Assembly: GCA_947498055.1 (NCBI GenBank)
Contig: CANMJA010000011.1
Span: 41,345 to 105,344, forward strand
Direction: 5' to 3'
Origin: an uncultured Tenacibaculum sp.
GTDB lineage: Bacteria; Bacteroidota; Bacteroidia; Flavobacteriales; Flavobacteriaceae
Length of the DNA stretch: 64,000 nucleotides
This document shows, piece after piece, positions 1 to 10,848 of this stretch. The position numbers were made by a program, and so were the translations under genes. Each line of letters starts with the position of its first letter. Positions within the stretch are counted from its first letter, which is position 1. The notes under the pieces are model-generated. The model was not told the DNA's origin and did no database searches. It saw only the letters and a program-made list of their open reading frames with translations.

Positions 1-99
1 TCTTTGCATTTTGCAAAATTAGTAATTAATTATGTATTATTAAAATCGTTTTCAATAACGTTTAATTAATGCATAAGTACTATTAAACCTTTGTTAAAT

Positions 100-609
100 T
101 TATTGTGGCGGAGTTTGTAAAGTAACTAATTGTTTTACGTCGTTATCAAATAAATATAAACCTCCTTTATCGTCTCCAATTAATTGTATTTTATCTAAAA
201 TAGTTCTAGCTAAAGCCTCTTCTTCTATTTGTTCTGCTACATACCATTGTAAAAAGTTATGTGTTGCATAATCTCTTTCTTCTAAAGTAATGTGTACTAA
301 ATCATTTATCGATTGTGAAACCATTACTTCATGATCAAATAATGTTTGAAACATGTCTTTAAACGATCCAAACTTTGGAGAAGGTGCTTCTAAAGCAGGT
401 ACCATTGCATGTCCTCCTCTTTCATTTACAAACTTTACTAATTTTAACATGTGCATTCTTTCTTCATCAGAATGTGCATACATAAATTGAGCAACTCCTT
501 CAAATCCTTGAACTTCTGCCCAAGAAGCCATTGCTAAATATACCTGTGAAGATTGTGCTTCTATTTGTATTTGTTTGTTAAGTGCTAATTCTATTTTTTC
601 TGATAACAT
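100..609 (-). CDS. ftnA: Ferritin
   Basis: Non-heme bacterial ferritin of 169 residues, which stores iron as a ferric mineral in a cytoplasmic 24-mer. The ferroxidase residues are recognisable: Glu17, Glu49/Glu50 with His53 (DEERMHM), the Glu in DHEVMVS, and the Glu residues of EQIEEEA. Length and the four-helix pattern match the family. The reading frame stays open upstream to 663, but I chose the ATG at 609 because MLSEKIELALNKQ is the usual ferritin N-terminus and the extra 18 residues do not fit the family. A box CATCTTTG at 632-639 (minus strand), one mismatch from the flavobacterial -7 consensus, lies just upstream of this start. It faces the same way as dapA, with an 88-base gap, and may be independently transcribed. 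Confidence 0.95.
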   Translation of the reverse strand: MLSEKIELALNKQIQIEAQSSQVYLAMASWAEVQGFEGVAQFMYAHSDEERMHMLKLVKFVNERGGHAMVPALEAPSPKFGSFKDMFQTLFDHEVMVSQSINDLVHITLEERDYATHNFLQWYVAEQIEEEALARTILDKIQLIGDDKGGLYLFDNDVKQLVTLQTPPQ

Positions 610-697
610 ACCTATTCTTATTTGGATTGTACAAAGATGCAAAAAAAGCTCACAAATTTTCATTTATGAGCTCATATTTCTTTAAAGATAAATATGT

Positions 698-1579
698 TTA
701 TAGATTATCTATAAAACTCGACATCCTTTTTTGTAAATCTGAAGTAGCTGGAACTAGTGGTAATCTTACTGTTTCCTTACAAATATCTAGTTTTTGTAGT
801 AGAGCTTTAATTCCTGACGGATTATTTTCTTCAAAAATTAAGCCGATTAAATCCATTAATTTATAGTGAATTTTATAAGCTTCTTTGTTTTTCCCTTCTA
901 ATCCTAAACGAATCATTTTTGAAAATTCTTTAGGTAAAGCTTGACCTATAACAGAAATCACTCCTGCTCCTCCTGCTAACGTAGTACCTAAAGCTAAATC
1001 GTCATCTCCTGAAATAATTAAAAAGTCTTCTAGTTTATTTTTAAGCAACTCATAATATTGTTGTTGATTATTTCCTGCCTCTTTTACTGCTACAATATTT
1101 TTAAAATCTTTAGCTAATCTTAAAACAGTTTCTGGCAACATATTTTTAGCCGTTCTTCCAGGAACATTATAAGCTATTATTGGTTTTGAAGTAGCTAATG
1201 CAATGGCTTTAAAGTGTTGGTAAAAACCTTCTTGGGTTGGTTTACTATAGTAAGGAGCTACAGATAAGATTCCATCAATATTACTTAAGTCTAATGTTTT
1301 TAATTCATGAATTACAGTTTGTGTATTTGCTCCTCCTACACCCAAAACTAAAGGTAAACTTCCTTTATTCTCGTCAGCAATTACTTTTATAATCTCTTCT
1401 TTTTCTTCCTTTGTAATCGTTATACTTTCTCCAGTTGTTCCGTTTATAACAAGATAGTTAATTCCATTATCAATATTATATCTCACTAGTTTTCTAAGCG
1501 CATTATAATCTACACTTAAATCTTCATTAAAAGGGGTTACTAAAGCTACGCCTGTTCCAATAAAATCTTGCATACTCAT
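698..1579 (-). CDS. dapA: 4-hydroxy-tetrahydrodipicolinate synthase
   Basis: Cytoplasmic TIM-barrel aldolase of 293 residues that condenses pyruvate with aspartate semialdehyde in the diaminopimelate/lysine pathway. The active-site residues are visible: Thr48-Thr49 in NGTTGES, Tyr137 in IAYNVPGR and the Schiff-base Lys166 in VAVKEAG. The length is typical. Translation could also start two codons later at the second Met. dapF, the later epimerase of the same pathway, lies in this window at about 10 kb but on the other strand, so the pathway genes are scattered. Assignment is firm from the motifs. Confidence 0.96.
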   Translation of the reverse strand: MSMQDFIGTGVALVTPFNEDLSVDYNALRKLVRYNIDNGINYLVINGTTGESITITKEEKEEIIKVIADENKGSLPLVLGVGGANTQTVIHELKTLDLSNIDGILSVAPYYSKPTQEGFYQHFKAIALATSKPIIAYNVPGRTAKNMLPETVLRLAKDFKNIVAVKEAGNNQQQYYELLKNKLEDFLIISGDDDLALGTTLAGGAGVISVIGQALPKEFSKMIRLGLEGKNKEAYKIHYKLMDLIGLIFEENNPSGIKALLQKLDICKETVRLPLVPATSDLQKRMSSFIDNL

Positions 1580-1652
1580 TTAAATTTTGTTGTAAAATTA
1601 CTGCTTTATTTGAATTTGTAATCTATTTTAAAAAGAATACACAAATTTTACT

Positions 1653-2735
1653 TTAGTGTTTAATTTTTTCTTCTAGTTCTAATACAATAAACTGATTCAT
1701 TTGTTTGTCATATCTCTGAAAATTATCGTCGGAAACGAATAATAATGATCTGTTTCCATTATTTAATAGAGGCCCATATGTAATTCCTTCTATATTATCA
1801 ATGATTCCATTTTTTAGATGTGACTTAATTTCATTGAAGTTTAATAATAATTCTTTTTTCATTGGAATGTAGGTAGTACTTTCTAAAGACTCTATATTTA
1901 ATGTGTTAGTGCTTGTTTCTTTTATTGTTGCCTTATACAATTTAACTGTATTACCATAACTTCCATAACCACTTTGATAAGCTCTTTCTAAAACAAAAAA
2001 CGAATTCTCTTTATCTGCTAAAATAGCAGTAACGCCATTAAGGTTTACACTTCCTTTTTTAGGTTTCTCTACACGATCTAACATATACACATACTGTTTT
2101 GTCGCCTTTTTCAAACTATTATTAAAAAGTGTAATTCTTATTGGTGAATTTGTTTTCTTAAAAGTAGGCTCTTCTCCATCTCCTTTTATTACTCCTTCCA
2201 TTGCAACCCAAACACCTTTTTTATCTATACTTTTAGTTGAGCTTTCAAAACTTGCATTGTGTTTTGCTTTTACTTTTAAGTTTTCAGGAATATCAAAAGT
2301 ACTCACAAAATTTCCTTCTGCATTTACTTTAAAAATAGATGGTTTTTTCCCTTTTTTTATAAGCCCTTCAGAAACTAAATGAAACTCCTCATTTTCATGA
2401 TACAATATAGATTCTAGGTCTAGTGCATTCTCTTTTAAAAAAGTAGAAGAATCTTTTACTTGAATAACTTTTAAAAAATCAATTTTAGAAATAGTATCTT
2501 TTTTAAATTGAATTTTCGCTTTTATAATTCTTGGATTCGTAGAATCATCTACCACAAGATAAAAATTTTCTCCATCGTAATCTATTCCTGATAAACCTCC
2601 TACTAATGTATTTTGAAAATATAAAGAATCTTCTAATACAAATTCATCTATAAATTTTAACTTTATTTTATTTTTCTCCTTATTGCAGCCAATTAGGAAA
2701 ATAAAAAGTAAAAAAACTATGATTATTCTATTCAT
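1653..2735 (-). CDS. Phytase-like esterase-domain lipoprotein
   Basis: Predicted lipoprotein of 360 residues: the N-terminus MNRIIIVFLLFIFLIGC has a lipobox with Cys17. The rest matches the family called esterase-like activity of phytase (a beta-propeller-like secreted domain): GLSGIDYDGENFYLVVDD near the start, ALDLESILYHENEEFHLVSEG in the middle, and DNIEGITYG followed by LLFVSDDNF near the end. It is probably anchored in the outer membrane or inner-membrane periplasmic face; the substrate is unknown. The frame remains open up to 2822, but the signal sequence fixes the start at 2735. The gene stands alone between dapA and the YhhN gene. Confidence 0.8.
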   Translation of the reverse strand: MNRIIIVFLLFIFLIGCNKEKNKIKLKFIDEFVLEDSLYFQNTLVGGLSGIDYDGENFYLVVDDSTNPRIIKAKIQFKKDTISKIDFLKVIQVKDSSTFLKENALDLESILYHENEEFHLVSEGLIKKGKKPSIFKVNAEGNFVSTFDIPENLKVKAKHNASFESSTKSIDKKGVWVAMEGVIKGDGEEPTFKKTNSPIRITLFNNSLKKATKQYVYMLDRVEKPKKGSVNLNGVTAILADKENSFFVLERAYQSGYGSYGNTVKLYKATIKETSTNTLNIESLESTTYIPMKKELLLNFNEIKSHLKNGIIDNIEGITYGPLLNNGNRSLLFVSDDNFQRYDKQMNQFIVLELEEKIKH

Positions 2736-2893
2736 TTTATTTTTTATGTAAAAAATGGTGTTGTTATGAACTAATACAATCCTTTTTTTATTTTTTTTAA
2801 AATATAAATATTTGTGAAACACAAAATAAATATGTCCAATTTACATCTCTTTACTTTTTTATGTTTACATAAAAAGAATAAGTATTAAAAAGC

Positions 2894-3577
2894 TTACCTA
2901 TTAATTTCTAATGGATCTTTTATTAAAATAAATGCTCTATAAAAAATGTAATTTGAAACCATAAAAGTACTCAACGAAATTAAATCAAAATAAACATTTG
3001 ATTCGTTAAAAATGGTCATTGCATATACTAAATCTGAAAATACTCTTATCCCAAATGCTGTTAATAAAAGTCCATTTTCTTTTACCATTTTATGCAAATA
3101 ATTAGATAAGATTATTGAAAAAGCTAAACTCATTATTAACCCATAAAAAATAATTGGATAATAAGAATTTCCCATATTACTTAAAACGTATATAAAAATA
3201 ATAGCAAAAAGTCCGCTTCCTAATAAAAAGTATTTCATTATTTCTTTTTTTGCTTCTTTTTTTAGGGGGTCATAAATCATTTTAATTAAAAATAAATGAG
3301 CTATTGCATATATAATGATTCCAATAAAAAACTTTCCCATGGTATTGGTAATAATATCCCCTATTACAGTTACCACAAATATTGAAACTACTAATGGGTT
3401 TGTTTGTTTTTTATATTTGAAACAATAGAGCATTAAAAGAATTAAGATAGGCACTGATTTAAGTGCCGATCTTAAAGGCTTGTTACTTGGATCTATAACT
3501 ACCAACATGTATAAATATACTGCTGAAATTATAAAAAAAAGCACTGTTAATACTCTTTTCAATTTTACTTCATTCAT
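2894..3577 (-). CDS. YhhN family membrane protein (lysoplasmalogenase-like)
   Basis: Polytopic membrane protein of 227 residues with about seven or eight hydrophobic helices. The pattern, including GDIITNTMGKFFIGIIIYAIAH in the third and fourth helices (residues about 72-95), resembles the YhhN/TMEM86 family, some members of which hydrolyse lysoplasmalogen. The polar residues embedded in helices (Asp73, His94 region) would be consistent with an intramembrane enzyme. The start codon lies 11 bases downstream of the ligA stop in the transcription direction, so the two genes are likely co-transcribed. The specific substrate in this organism is not shown by the sequence. Confidence 0.7.
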   Translation of the reverse strand: MNEVKLKRVLTVLFFIISAVYLYMLVVIDPSNKPLRSALKSVPILILLMLYCFKYKKQTNPLVVSIFVVTVIGDIITNTMGKFFIGIIIYAIAHLFLIKMIYDPLKKEAKKEIMKYFLLGSGLFAIIFIYVLSNMGNSYYPIIFYGLIMSLAFSIILSNYLHKMVKENGLLLTAFGIRVFSDLVYAMTIFNESNVYFDLISLSTFMVSNYIFYRAFILIKDPLEINR

Positions 3578-3588
3578 TTCTTAAAAAA

Positions 3589-5628
<2,040 letters not shown>

Positions 5629-5632
5629 TTAA

Positions 5633-6553
5633 TTATTCTCCTTTCTTTCCTGTTAAAAATCGTACTCCTTTAGGCAATGGATTTCCAGAAGAGCGCCTAA
5701 AAGAAACTACTTGTCCTACATGCCAAGTTGCATCAGCAATAGGACCATTAATAGCATTCCAAAAGTCATATTTAGTTTCTCCGAAAATGATTTTAAGCTT
5801 CGATAAATCGGTACTTTCTTTTAAAATATCACTAGCTTTTTTTAAATTTTCTAAGGTTCTTTTTCTTTTCTCTTCAAAAGTCATTTTTGTTGGCGTTTTA
5901 CCATTCGGAATGTTTGCTGCAGCATTTAATATCATAAAAGATAAGCCTAAAATATGATCGATAGTTTCTCCCGTGGTTCTTCCTTCTTTAGATGGTTTAT
6001 ATGCTAAATCTTTCTCTTTTAACCCTTCAGTAGCCCAATAGTAACGAAACCCTAAACCATCTACCATTCTGCTTGCTACCGTACCTGCAGTATATTTTTT
6101 TGGAGCTTCTTGTATTTCGTAATAAGGTAAATCTTTCTCTGTTTTTGCTTCCATATTTATATTTTCAAATACTTGTTTTTCCATCATTTTTGAAGATTCA
6201 TTATATAAAATCATTTCTTTTTCTGTTATTGATTCTATAGCAATTGTGTCTCTACTTTTACGATTATCTGGTTTAAATACGATAAAAGAGTTGTTCTTTA
6301 TAATCTCCCAAGTTCCACCTTCTTTACTTTCTATATTGCCTTTTTTTGCTCTAAATGCTTTATAATCACCATTTTTAAAAAAGGAAATCCATTTTTCGCC
6401 TTTTTTTTGTTTAGAAATCTCCGTTTTTTTATCTCCTCGAATTTTGTATGAAGGTATCCATTTACCTGCTATTAAAAATTCTTCATACGATTCTGTTTGA
6501 GCAAAACCTAACGTTGTAGATAATAATACTATTAAAAGAGTTCTTTTTTTCAT
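5633..6553 (-). CDS. Secreted DinB-fold protein
   Basis: Protein of 306 residues with a signal peptide (MKKRTLLIVLLSTTLGFAQ, cleavage expected after residue 18). Residues about 25-130 resemble a lipocalin-like or small beta-barrel module (GKWIPSYKIRG, then GGTWEIIKNNSFIVFKPD). Residues about 150-300 look like a DinB/DfsB-type four-helix bundle, with candidate metal-ligand histidines in GETIDHILGLS and ATWHVGQVVSFR. DinB-fold proteins include metal-dependent thiol transferases, but the reaction here cannot be read from the sequence. The location is probably periplasmic. The downstream neighbour is ligA, 46 bases away. Confidence 0.65.
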   Translation of the reverse strand: MKKRTLLIVLLSTTLGFAQTESYEEFLIAGKWIPSYKIRGDKKTEISKQKKGEKWISFFKNGDYKAFRAKKGNIESKEGGTWEIIKNNSFIVFKPDNRKSRDTIAIESITEKEMILYNESSKMMEKQVFENINMEAKTEKDLPYYEIQEAPKKYTAGTVASRMVDGLGFRYYWATEGLKEKDLAYKPSKEGRTTGETIDHILGLSFMILNAAANIPNGKTPTKMTFEEKRKRTLENLKKASDILKESTDLSKLKIIFGETKYDFWNAINGPIADATWHVGQVVSFRRSSGNPLPKGVRFLTGKKGE

Positions 6554-6595
6554 CTGATATGATATTCGTTTTTTGTTTAACGAAGATAAATAAAA

Positions 6596-6632
6596 AAAGC
6601 CTGAAGCATTTTTATTTACTTTCAGACTTTTC
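6596..6632 (-). terminator. Hairpin downstream of gap
   Basis: An imperfect hairpin (arms 6596-6607 and 6620-6632, with one mismatch and one bulge) lies just after the GAPDH stop on the minus strand and is followed by T-rich DNA. It probably ends the gap transcript before the DinB-type gene. Confidence 0.5.
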
Positions 6633-6652
6633 GTTTTATTTGGTAGTTTTTA

Positions 6653-8095
6653 CTAATAATACGTATATCTACGAACTTTTGCTATGTGTTTAGCCAAACG
6701 CATTACTTGATGAGAATATCCATACTCATTATCGTACCAAACATAAATTACAATGGTATTTCCGTCTGCAATTGTAGCTTTACTATCAAAGATGGAAGGA
6801 GCAGTTGTACCAACTATATCTGAAGACACTAACTCATTATGCAATGAATATTGAATTTGCTCTACCAAATCTCCTTCTAAAGCATATTGCTTCATAATTG
6901 CATTTACCACTTCTACAGTAGTTTCTGAATTTAATTGTAAATTTAAAATAGCTAAAGATCCATTAGGTACTGGAACTCTAATTGCATTAGAAGTTAATTT
7001 TCCTTCTAATACTGGTAATGCTTTAGAAACTGCTTTACCTGCTCCTGTTTCTGTAATTACCATATTTAAGGCAGCTGCTCTTCCTCTACGATTCTTTTTA
7101 TGCATATTATCTACTAAATTCTGATCATTTGTATATGCATGAATGGTTTCTAAGTGTCCTTTTTTAATACCAAAATTATCTTCTATCACCTTTAAAATTG
7201 GAGTTATTGCATTTGTGGTACAAGAAGCTGCTGAAAAAACATCTATTTTATCAGGATTGTTTTCTAAATGATTTACTCCATGTACAATATTCGGAATTCC
7301 TTTTCCTGGAGCTGTTAACAATACTTTACTTGCTCCATTAGGTACTAAATGACGTTGTAAAGCTTCTTTATCTCTAAATGCTCCTGTATTATCAATAATT
7401 AGAGCATCGTTAATACCGTATTTCGTATAATTTATATCTTCAGGTTGCGCTGCAGAAATCATATAAACAGTAGTTCCGTTTATAATTAACGCGTCATTTT
7501 CAGCATCTACTTGTACCGTTCCTAAGAAATCTCCATGAACAGAATCTATACTTAATAGAGAAGCTCTTTTTTCTAATACTGTTGCATCTATTTTTCCACG
7601 GGTAACTACAGCTCTTAATCGTAATTGAGATCCTTTTCCCATCTTACTACTTAATTCACGAGCTAATAAACGACCTATACGACCAAAACCATATAAAACG
7701 ACATCTTTAGGTGCTATTGTTTTTGCTTCTGTTACATCTTTTAATTGATTTTTCACAAAATCAACTTTGTCTGTATTTGTATCGTTTATTAAATGATATT
7801 CATAAGCTAGTTTTCCAATATCTAATTTTGATGCTGGTAATTTTATAGACTGAATTGCTTTGGCAATTTCTAAAGCATCTTGAATAGAAATTGGCTTGGC
7901 TACAAATTCTTTAGCGTAATCAATTAAATTTAGTACTTCACTAGCTCTTTTATCTACTAAAGGGTTTCTAAAAAGTACTAATTCTATAGATCTATCATAC
8001 CATAAATCGTTTACAATATTAATAAATTCTGTGGTTGCTCTTCTTACTTGTGCTTGATTCACCACTTCTTTTTCGTAATTTGTTATAATTGACAT
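6653..8095 (-). CDS. gap: Glyceraldehyde-3-phosphate dehydrogenase, N-terminally extended type
   Basis: GAPDH of 480 residues, the long form found in many Bacteroidota; the classic enzyme is about 335. Residues 1-130 form an extra helical N-terminal region. The NAD(P)-binding fold starts at DVVLYGFGRIGR (GFGRIGR at 136-142), and the catalytic cysteine is Cys292 in SAASCTTNAITP. A VWYDNEYGYSHQ segment near the C-terminus is also standard. It catalyses the glycolytic or gluconeogenic step between glyceraldehyde-3-phosphate and 1,3-bisphosphoglycerate. Whether this long form prefers NADP and works in gluconeogenesis cannot be decided from sequence alone. Confidence 0.93.
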   Translation of the reverse strand: MSIITNYEKEVVNQAQVRRATTEFINIVNDLWYDRSIELVLFRNPLVDKRASEVLNLIDYAKEFVAKPISIQDALEIAKAIQSIKLPASKLDIGKLAYEYHLINDTNTDKVDFVKNQLKDVTEAKTIAPKDVVLYGFGRIGRLLARELSSKMGKGSQLRLRAVVTRGKIDATVLEKRASLLSIDSVHGDFLGTVQVDAENDALIINGTTVYMISAAQPEDINYTKYGINDALIIDNTGAFRDKEALQRHLVPNGASKVLLTAPGKGIPNIVHGVNHLENNPDKIDVFSAASCTTNAITPILKVIEDNFGIKKGHLETIHAYTNDQNLVDNMHKKNRRGRAAALNMVITETGAGKAVSKALPVLEGKLTSNAIRVPVPNGSLAILNLQLNSETTVEVVNAIMKQYALEGDLVEQIQYSLHNELVSSDIVGTTAPSIFDSKATIADGNTIVIYVWYDNEYGYSHQVMRLAKHIAKVRRYTYY

Positions 8096-8128
8096 AGTTG
8101 TGTGTTAACTAATTTTATAAAATTTGTG

Positions 8129-8136
8129 CAAAAATA
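8129..8136 (-). promoter_or_regulatory. Putative -7 box of gap promoter
   Basis: TATTTTTG on the minus strand matches the Bacteroidota -7 consensus TAnnTTTG and lies about 34 bases upstream of the gap start codon. No well-spaced TTG (-33) was seen, so this is a half-supported promoter. Confidence 0.45.
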
Positions 8137-8172
8137 GTTATTTCAAACGATTTCGTAACTTTTTTTAAAACA

Positions 8173-8204
8173 AAAAACTCGATATTCTAAAATATCGAGT
8201 TTTT
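8173..8204 (-). terminator. Rho-independent terminator after the GG-leader peptide gene
   Basis: Perfect 14-bp stem (8173-8186 with 8191-8204) around the loop CTAA, flanked by A and T runs. It follows the minus-strand peptide gene ending at 8227 and so separates it from gap. It reads equally well in both directions. Confidence 0.85.
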
Positions 8205-8226
8205 AAAAATATTTAAAATATAAAAT

Positions 8227-8421
8227 TTATAACTTCAAATCATAATAATAACTCGGTTGATCAAGAATGCTTACAAATGTATCTCCTAAATATGTATATT
8301 CCCATACGCCATCATCTCCATGATGAACACATTTTCCAAATCCACACACTCTACCTCCCTGAATTTTTCTTTGATCTTTTTTTGATATAATTTTTCCTTC
8401 AAAATTTTTAAAACTTGTCAT
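8227..8421 (-). CDS. Double-glycine leader peptide (bacteriocin/RiPP-like precursor)
   Basis: Peptide of 64 residues. Residues 1-23 look like the leader of Bacteroidota GG-type secreted peptide precursors: a short charged amphipathic stretch ending in SKKDQRKIQGG, with Gly22-Gly23 as the expected cleavage site of a C39-type peptidase. The remaining 41-residue core starts RVCGFGKCVHHGDDGVW and carries two cysteines (26 and 31) that could form a disulfide or be modified, and it is rich in Gly, Asp and Tyr. It lies 41 bases downstream of degP on the same strand with no clear promoter in between, and is closed by a strong terminator. No peptidase-containing ABC exporter or modifying enzyme is present in the window. 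Function is inferred from the leader only. Confidence 0.7.
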   Translation of the reverse strand: MTSFKNFEGKIISKKDQRKIQGGRVCGFGKCVHHGDDGVWEYTYLGDTFVSILDQPSYYYDLKL

Positions 8422-8462
8422 AATTTATTATTTTTAATTAAGTTCATGAATTTACAAAAAAA

Positions 8463-9854
8463 TTATAAACCGTAACGAATTCTTTCTCCTTCTAGGTTGA
8501 TAACTTCAATTATATACGAATATTCATCATTTCTACTTCTTTTTGCTAATAATTTTCTTTTACCGTCTGCTGCATTTAAAACATTTTTATTATTTATTTT
8601 AGTAATTATAAACCCAGATTTGAAGCCTAGTTTTTTAAGACCATAATTTGAATTCTTAATTATTTTAGCTCCTGATTCAATATTAAATTTCTTCAACTCT
8701 TTTTTTGTTAAATCTTTCAAAATCAAACCTAAACCTAATACTTCTTCATAATCTTTCTTGTCTAAAATAACCTCTCTTTCAAGTTGTTTATTATCTCTAG
8801 AAATAGTTACTAAAATAGTTTCTCCTGGTCTTTTAGCTTTTAACTGTCCTTTTAAATCAGAAAACTTCGTGATTTTCACATTATTTATTTTCTTTATTAC
8901 ATCTCCTTCTTTCAATCCCGCTTTATAAGCTCCACTATCTTCATCAATAGCTGCAATCTTAACGCCTTCTATTTCTTCGCTATTTTCTATCTCAGGATAA
9001 AAACCTAATAATGCTTCTTGTACATTCCCAAATTCTAATAAATCATCTATAATTTTTTTAGTGATATTAGATGGCACTGCAAAAGAATATCCTATATATG
9101 AACCTGTTCTAGAAGTAATAGCTGTATTAATTCCTATTAATTCTCCCCTTGTATTTACCAAAGCTCCTCCACTATTCCCAGGGTTTACTGCTGCATCCGT
9201 CTGAATAAAAGAGTCCGTAATATTTCCATTCCCTTCTAAATCTCTTCCTTTTGCACTAATAATACCTGCTGTAACTGTAGAGTTTAAGTTGTACGGATTT
9301 CCTACCGCTAATACCCATTCTCCAATTTTAGCATTATCAGAATTACCAAAAGCAATATATGGTAACTCTATATCTGTATCTATTTTTAATAAAGCAATAT
9401 CATTTTTACTATCTGTACCAATCAATTCTGCTTTTACCTTCTTTCTATTATTCAAAGTAATTTCTATTTCTGTAGCTCCATCAATCACATGGTTATTCGT
9501 TACAATATAACCATCAGAAGAGATAATCACACCACTTCCTGTACCAACTTGTTCTCGCTTACTTCTTCCATTTCCACCAAAAAATTCTTGAAAAGGATTG
9601 TAAACTTCTTTTACTGCTGTATTTTTAACATGTACTACCGCATTTACTGTTTTTTCTGCCGCATCTGTAAAATCTGTTGGTGCTGCTACTGAGTTTATAA
9701 CAGTTGGGGTATAATTTGCTTTTACAGTTTGTAAAGCTGGTTCTGTTGTTCTTTCTACAACTACCTGAGGTTTTTCAATAAATAATTTGTAACCTCCTAA
9801 TGCAAAAACGCCTCCTAAAAAGGCAATTCCTAAAATTCCTAAAACTCTCTTCAT
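8463..9854 (-). CDS. degP: DegP/HtrA family periplasmic serine protease
   Basis: Trypsin-like protease of 463 residues that degrades or refolds damaged envelope proteins. An N-terminal hydrophobic segment (about residues 5-22) is a signal peptide or anchor. The catalytic triad is complete: His122 (VTNNHVIDG), Asp152 (SKNDIALLK) and Ser228 (NPGNSGGAL). Two PDZ domains follow, at about 270-360 and 375-463. The start at 9854 gives a normal signal sequence and sits about 24 bases below a full consensus promoter. The small GG-leader peptide gene follows 41 bases downstream and may be read from the same message. Confidence 0.96.
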   Translation of the reverse strand: MKRVLGILGIAFLGGVFALGGYKLFIEKPQVVVERTTEPALQTVKANYTPTVINSVAAPTDFTDAAEKTVNAVVHVKNTAVKEVYNPFQEFFGGNGRSKREQVGTGSGVIISSDGYIVTNNHVIDGATEIEITLNNRKKVKAELIGTDSKNDIALLKIDTDIELPYIAFGNSDNAKIGEWVLAVGNPYNLNSTVTAGIISAKGRDLEGNGNITDSFIQTDAAVNPGNSGGALVNTRGELIGINTAITSRTGSYIGYSFAVPSNITKKIIDDLLEFGNVQEALLGFYPEIENSEEIEGVKIAAIDEDSGAYKAGLKEGDVIKKINNVKITKFSDLKGQLKAKRPGETILVTISRDNKQLEREVILDKKDYEEVLGLGLILKDLTKKELKKFNIESGAKIIKNSNYGLKKLGFKSGFIITKINNKNVLNAADGKRKLLAKRSRNDEYSYIIEVINLEGERIRYGL

Positions 9855-9877
9855 AAATTACTACATATTTTGATACT

Positions 9878-9907
9878 CAAATATACAATTTTAACATTTT
9901 AAGTCAA
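9878..9907 (-). promoter_or_regulatory. degP promoter, flavobacterial consensus
   Basis: On the minus strand a TTG (9905-9907) is followed after exactly 19 bases by TATATTTG (9878-9885), an ideal match to the Bacteroidota -33/-7 promoter. Transcription would begin near 9872, about 18 bases before the degP ATG. Confidence 0.8.
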
Positions 9908-9974
9908 TCTGTTTAACTTCTTTTTAACGGACTTTAACCAGCGTTTAACACTCCCTTTTTTATTGGTAAATATG

Positions 9975-9982
9975 TATCTTTG
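9975..9982 (+). promoter_or_regulatory. -7 box of dapF, decides the start codon
   Basis: TATCTTTG, a perfect -7 box, lies only 7 bases before the ATG at 9990. Transcription would begin at or next to that ATG, giving a nearly leaderless message, and it rules out the TTG at 9963 and the ATG at 9972 as starts. No good -33 was found. Confidence 0.55.
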
Positions 9983-9989
9983 TTCTTAT

Positions 9990-10766
9990 ATGAACATTAC
10001 TTTTTATAAATACCAAGGAACAGGAAATGATTTTATAATCATAGATAATAGGTCTGAAATATTTCCTAAACAAGATACAAAATTTATTAATACACTTTGC
10101 CATCGTAATTTTGGAATTGGTGCAGATGGATTGATTCTTTTAGAAAATGATGTAGATGCAGATTTTAAAATGGTGTATTTTAATGCCGATGGTAATGAAA
10201 GTACTATGTGTGGTAATGGAGGACGTTGTATTGTTGCTTTTGCTTATAAATTAGGGCTTTTAAATACTACAACTACTTTTAATGCTATTGATGGTTTACA
10301 CAATGCTAGTATTAAAGATGGTATTGTTTCTTTACAAATGATTGATGTTCATGAAATTAATTTTCATGATGGTTATATGTTTACAGATACTGGTTCTCCT
10401 CATCATGTTGAAATAGTGGATAACTTAGATAAATTTGATGTGGTTACTGAAGGTAGAGAAATTAGGAATACTATTTATGGCTCTGAAGGAAGTAATGTTA
10501 ATTTTGTTGAAAAGGTTAATGACCAATTTTTTAAACTTAGAACTTACGAAAGAGGTGTTGAAAATGAAACTTTAGCTTGTGGAACAGGTGCTACTGCTGC
10601 TGCAATAGCAATGCATGCCTCAAAACATACTCAAAATAATGAAATAGATTTACAAGTAGAAGGTGGTCGTTTAAAAGTTTCTTTTCATTATAATGATACT
10701 AGTTATACTAGCGTATTTTTAAAAGGTCCTGCAACATTTGTTTTTGAAGGGATTATTACTCTATAA
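9990..10766 (+). CDS. dapF: Diaminopimelate epimerase
   Basis: Cytoplasmic PLP-independent epimerase of 258 residues that converts LL- to meso-diaminopimelate for lysine and peptidoglycan. Both catalytic cysteines are present: Cys74 in STMCGNGGRC and Cys197 in LACGTGATA. The N-terminus MNITFYKYQGTGNDF is the classic one, which together with the promoter box at 9975 fixes the start at 9990 rather than at the in-frame TTG at 9963. The gene heads a plus-strand run with the acetyltransferase and mltG, so cell-wall functions cluster here. Confidence 0.96.
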   Translation: MNITFYKYQGTGNDFIIIDNRSEIFPKQDTKFINTLCHRNFGIGADGLILLENDVDADFKMVYFNADGNESTMCGNGGRCIVAFAYKLGLLNTTTTFNAIDGLHNASIKDGIVSLQMIDVHEINFHDGYMFTDTGSPHHVEIVDNLDKFDVVTEGREIRNTIYGSEGSNVNFVEKVNDQFFKLRTYERGVENETLACGTGATAAAIAMHASKHTQNNEIDLQVEGGRLKVSFHYNDTSYTSVFLKGPATFVFEGIITL

Positions 10767-10848
10767 TAAAAAAAGGTTTTACCTATTTTAAATAGTACTT
10801 TTTTACACAAACTTTTGTGTTTATAAATCAACTAAATTGAAAACTTCT

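Noticed and set aside
1..99. Partial gene at the left edge
   Set aside because: The first 99 bases have stops in all frames close together and no coding signal; probably intergenic sequence downstream of ferritin.
100..663. Longer ferritin reading frame beginning at 663
   Set aside because: The extra 18 residues do not match the family and would begin upstream of the putative promoter box at 632-639.
10767..10836. Hairpin-like sequence after dapF
   Set aside because: The arms do not pair well (only a short inner CTATTT/AAATAG stem), so a terminator cannot be claimed.
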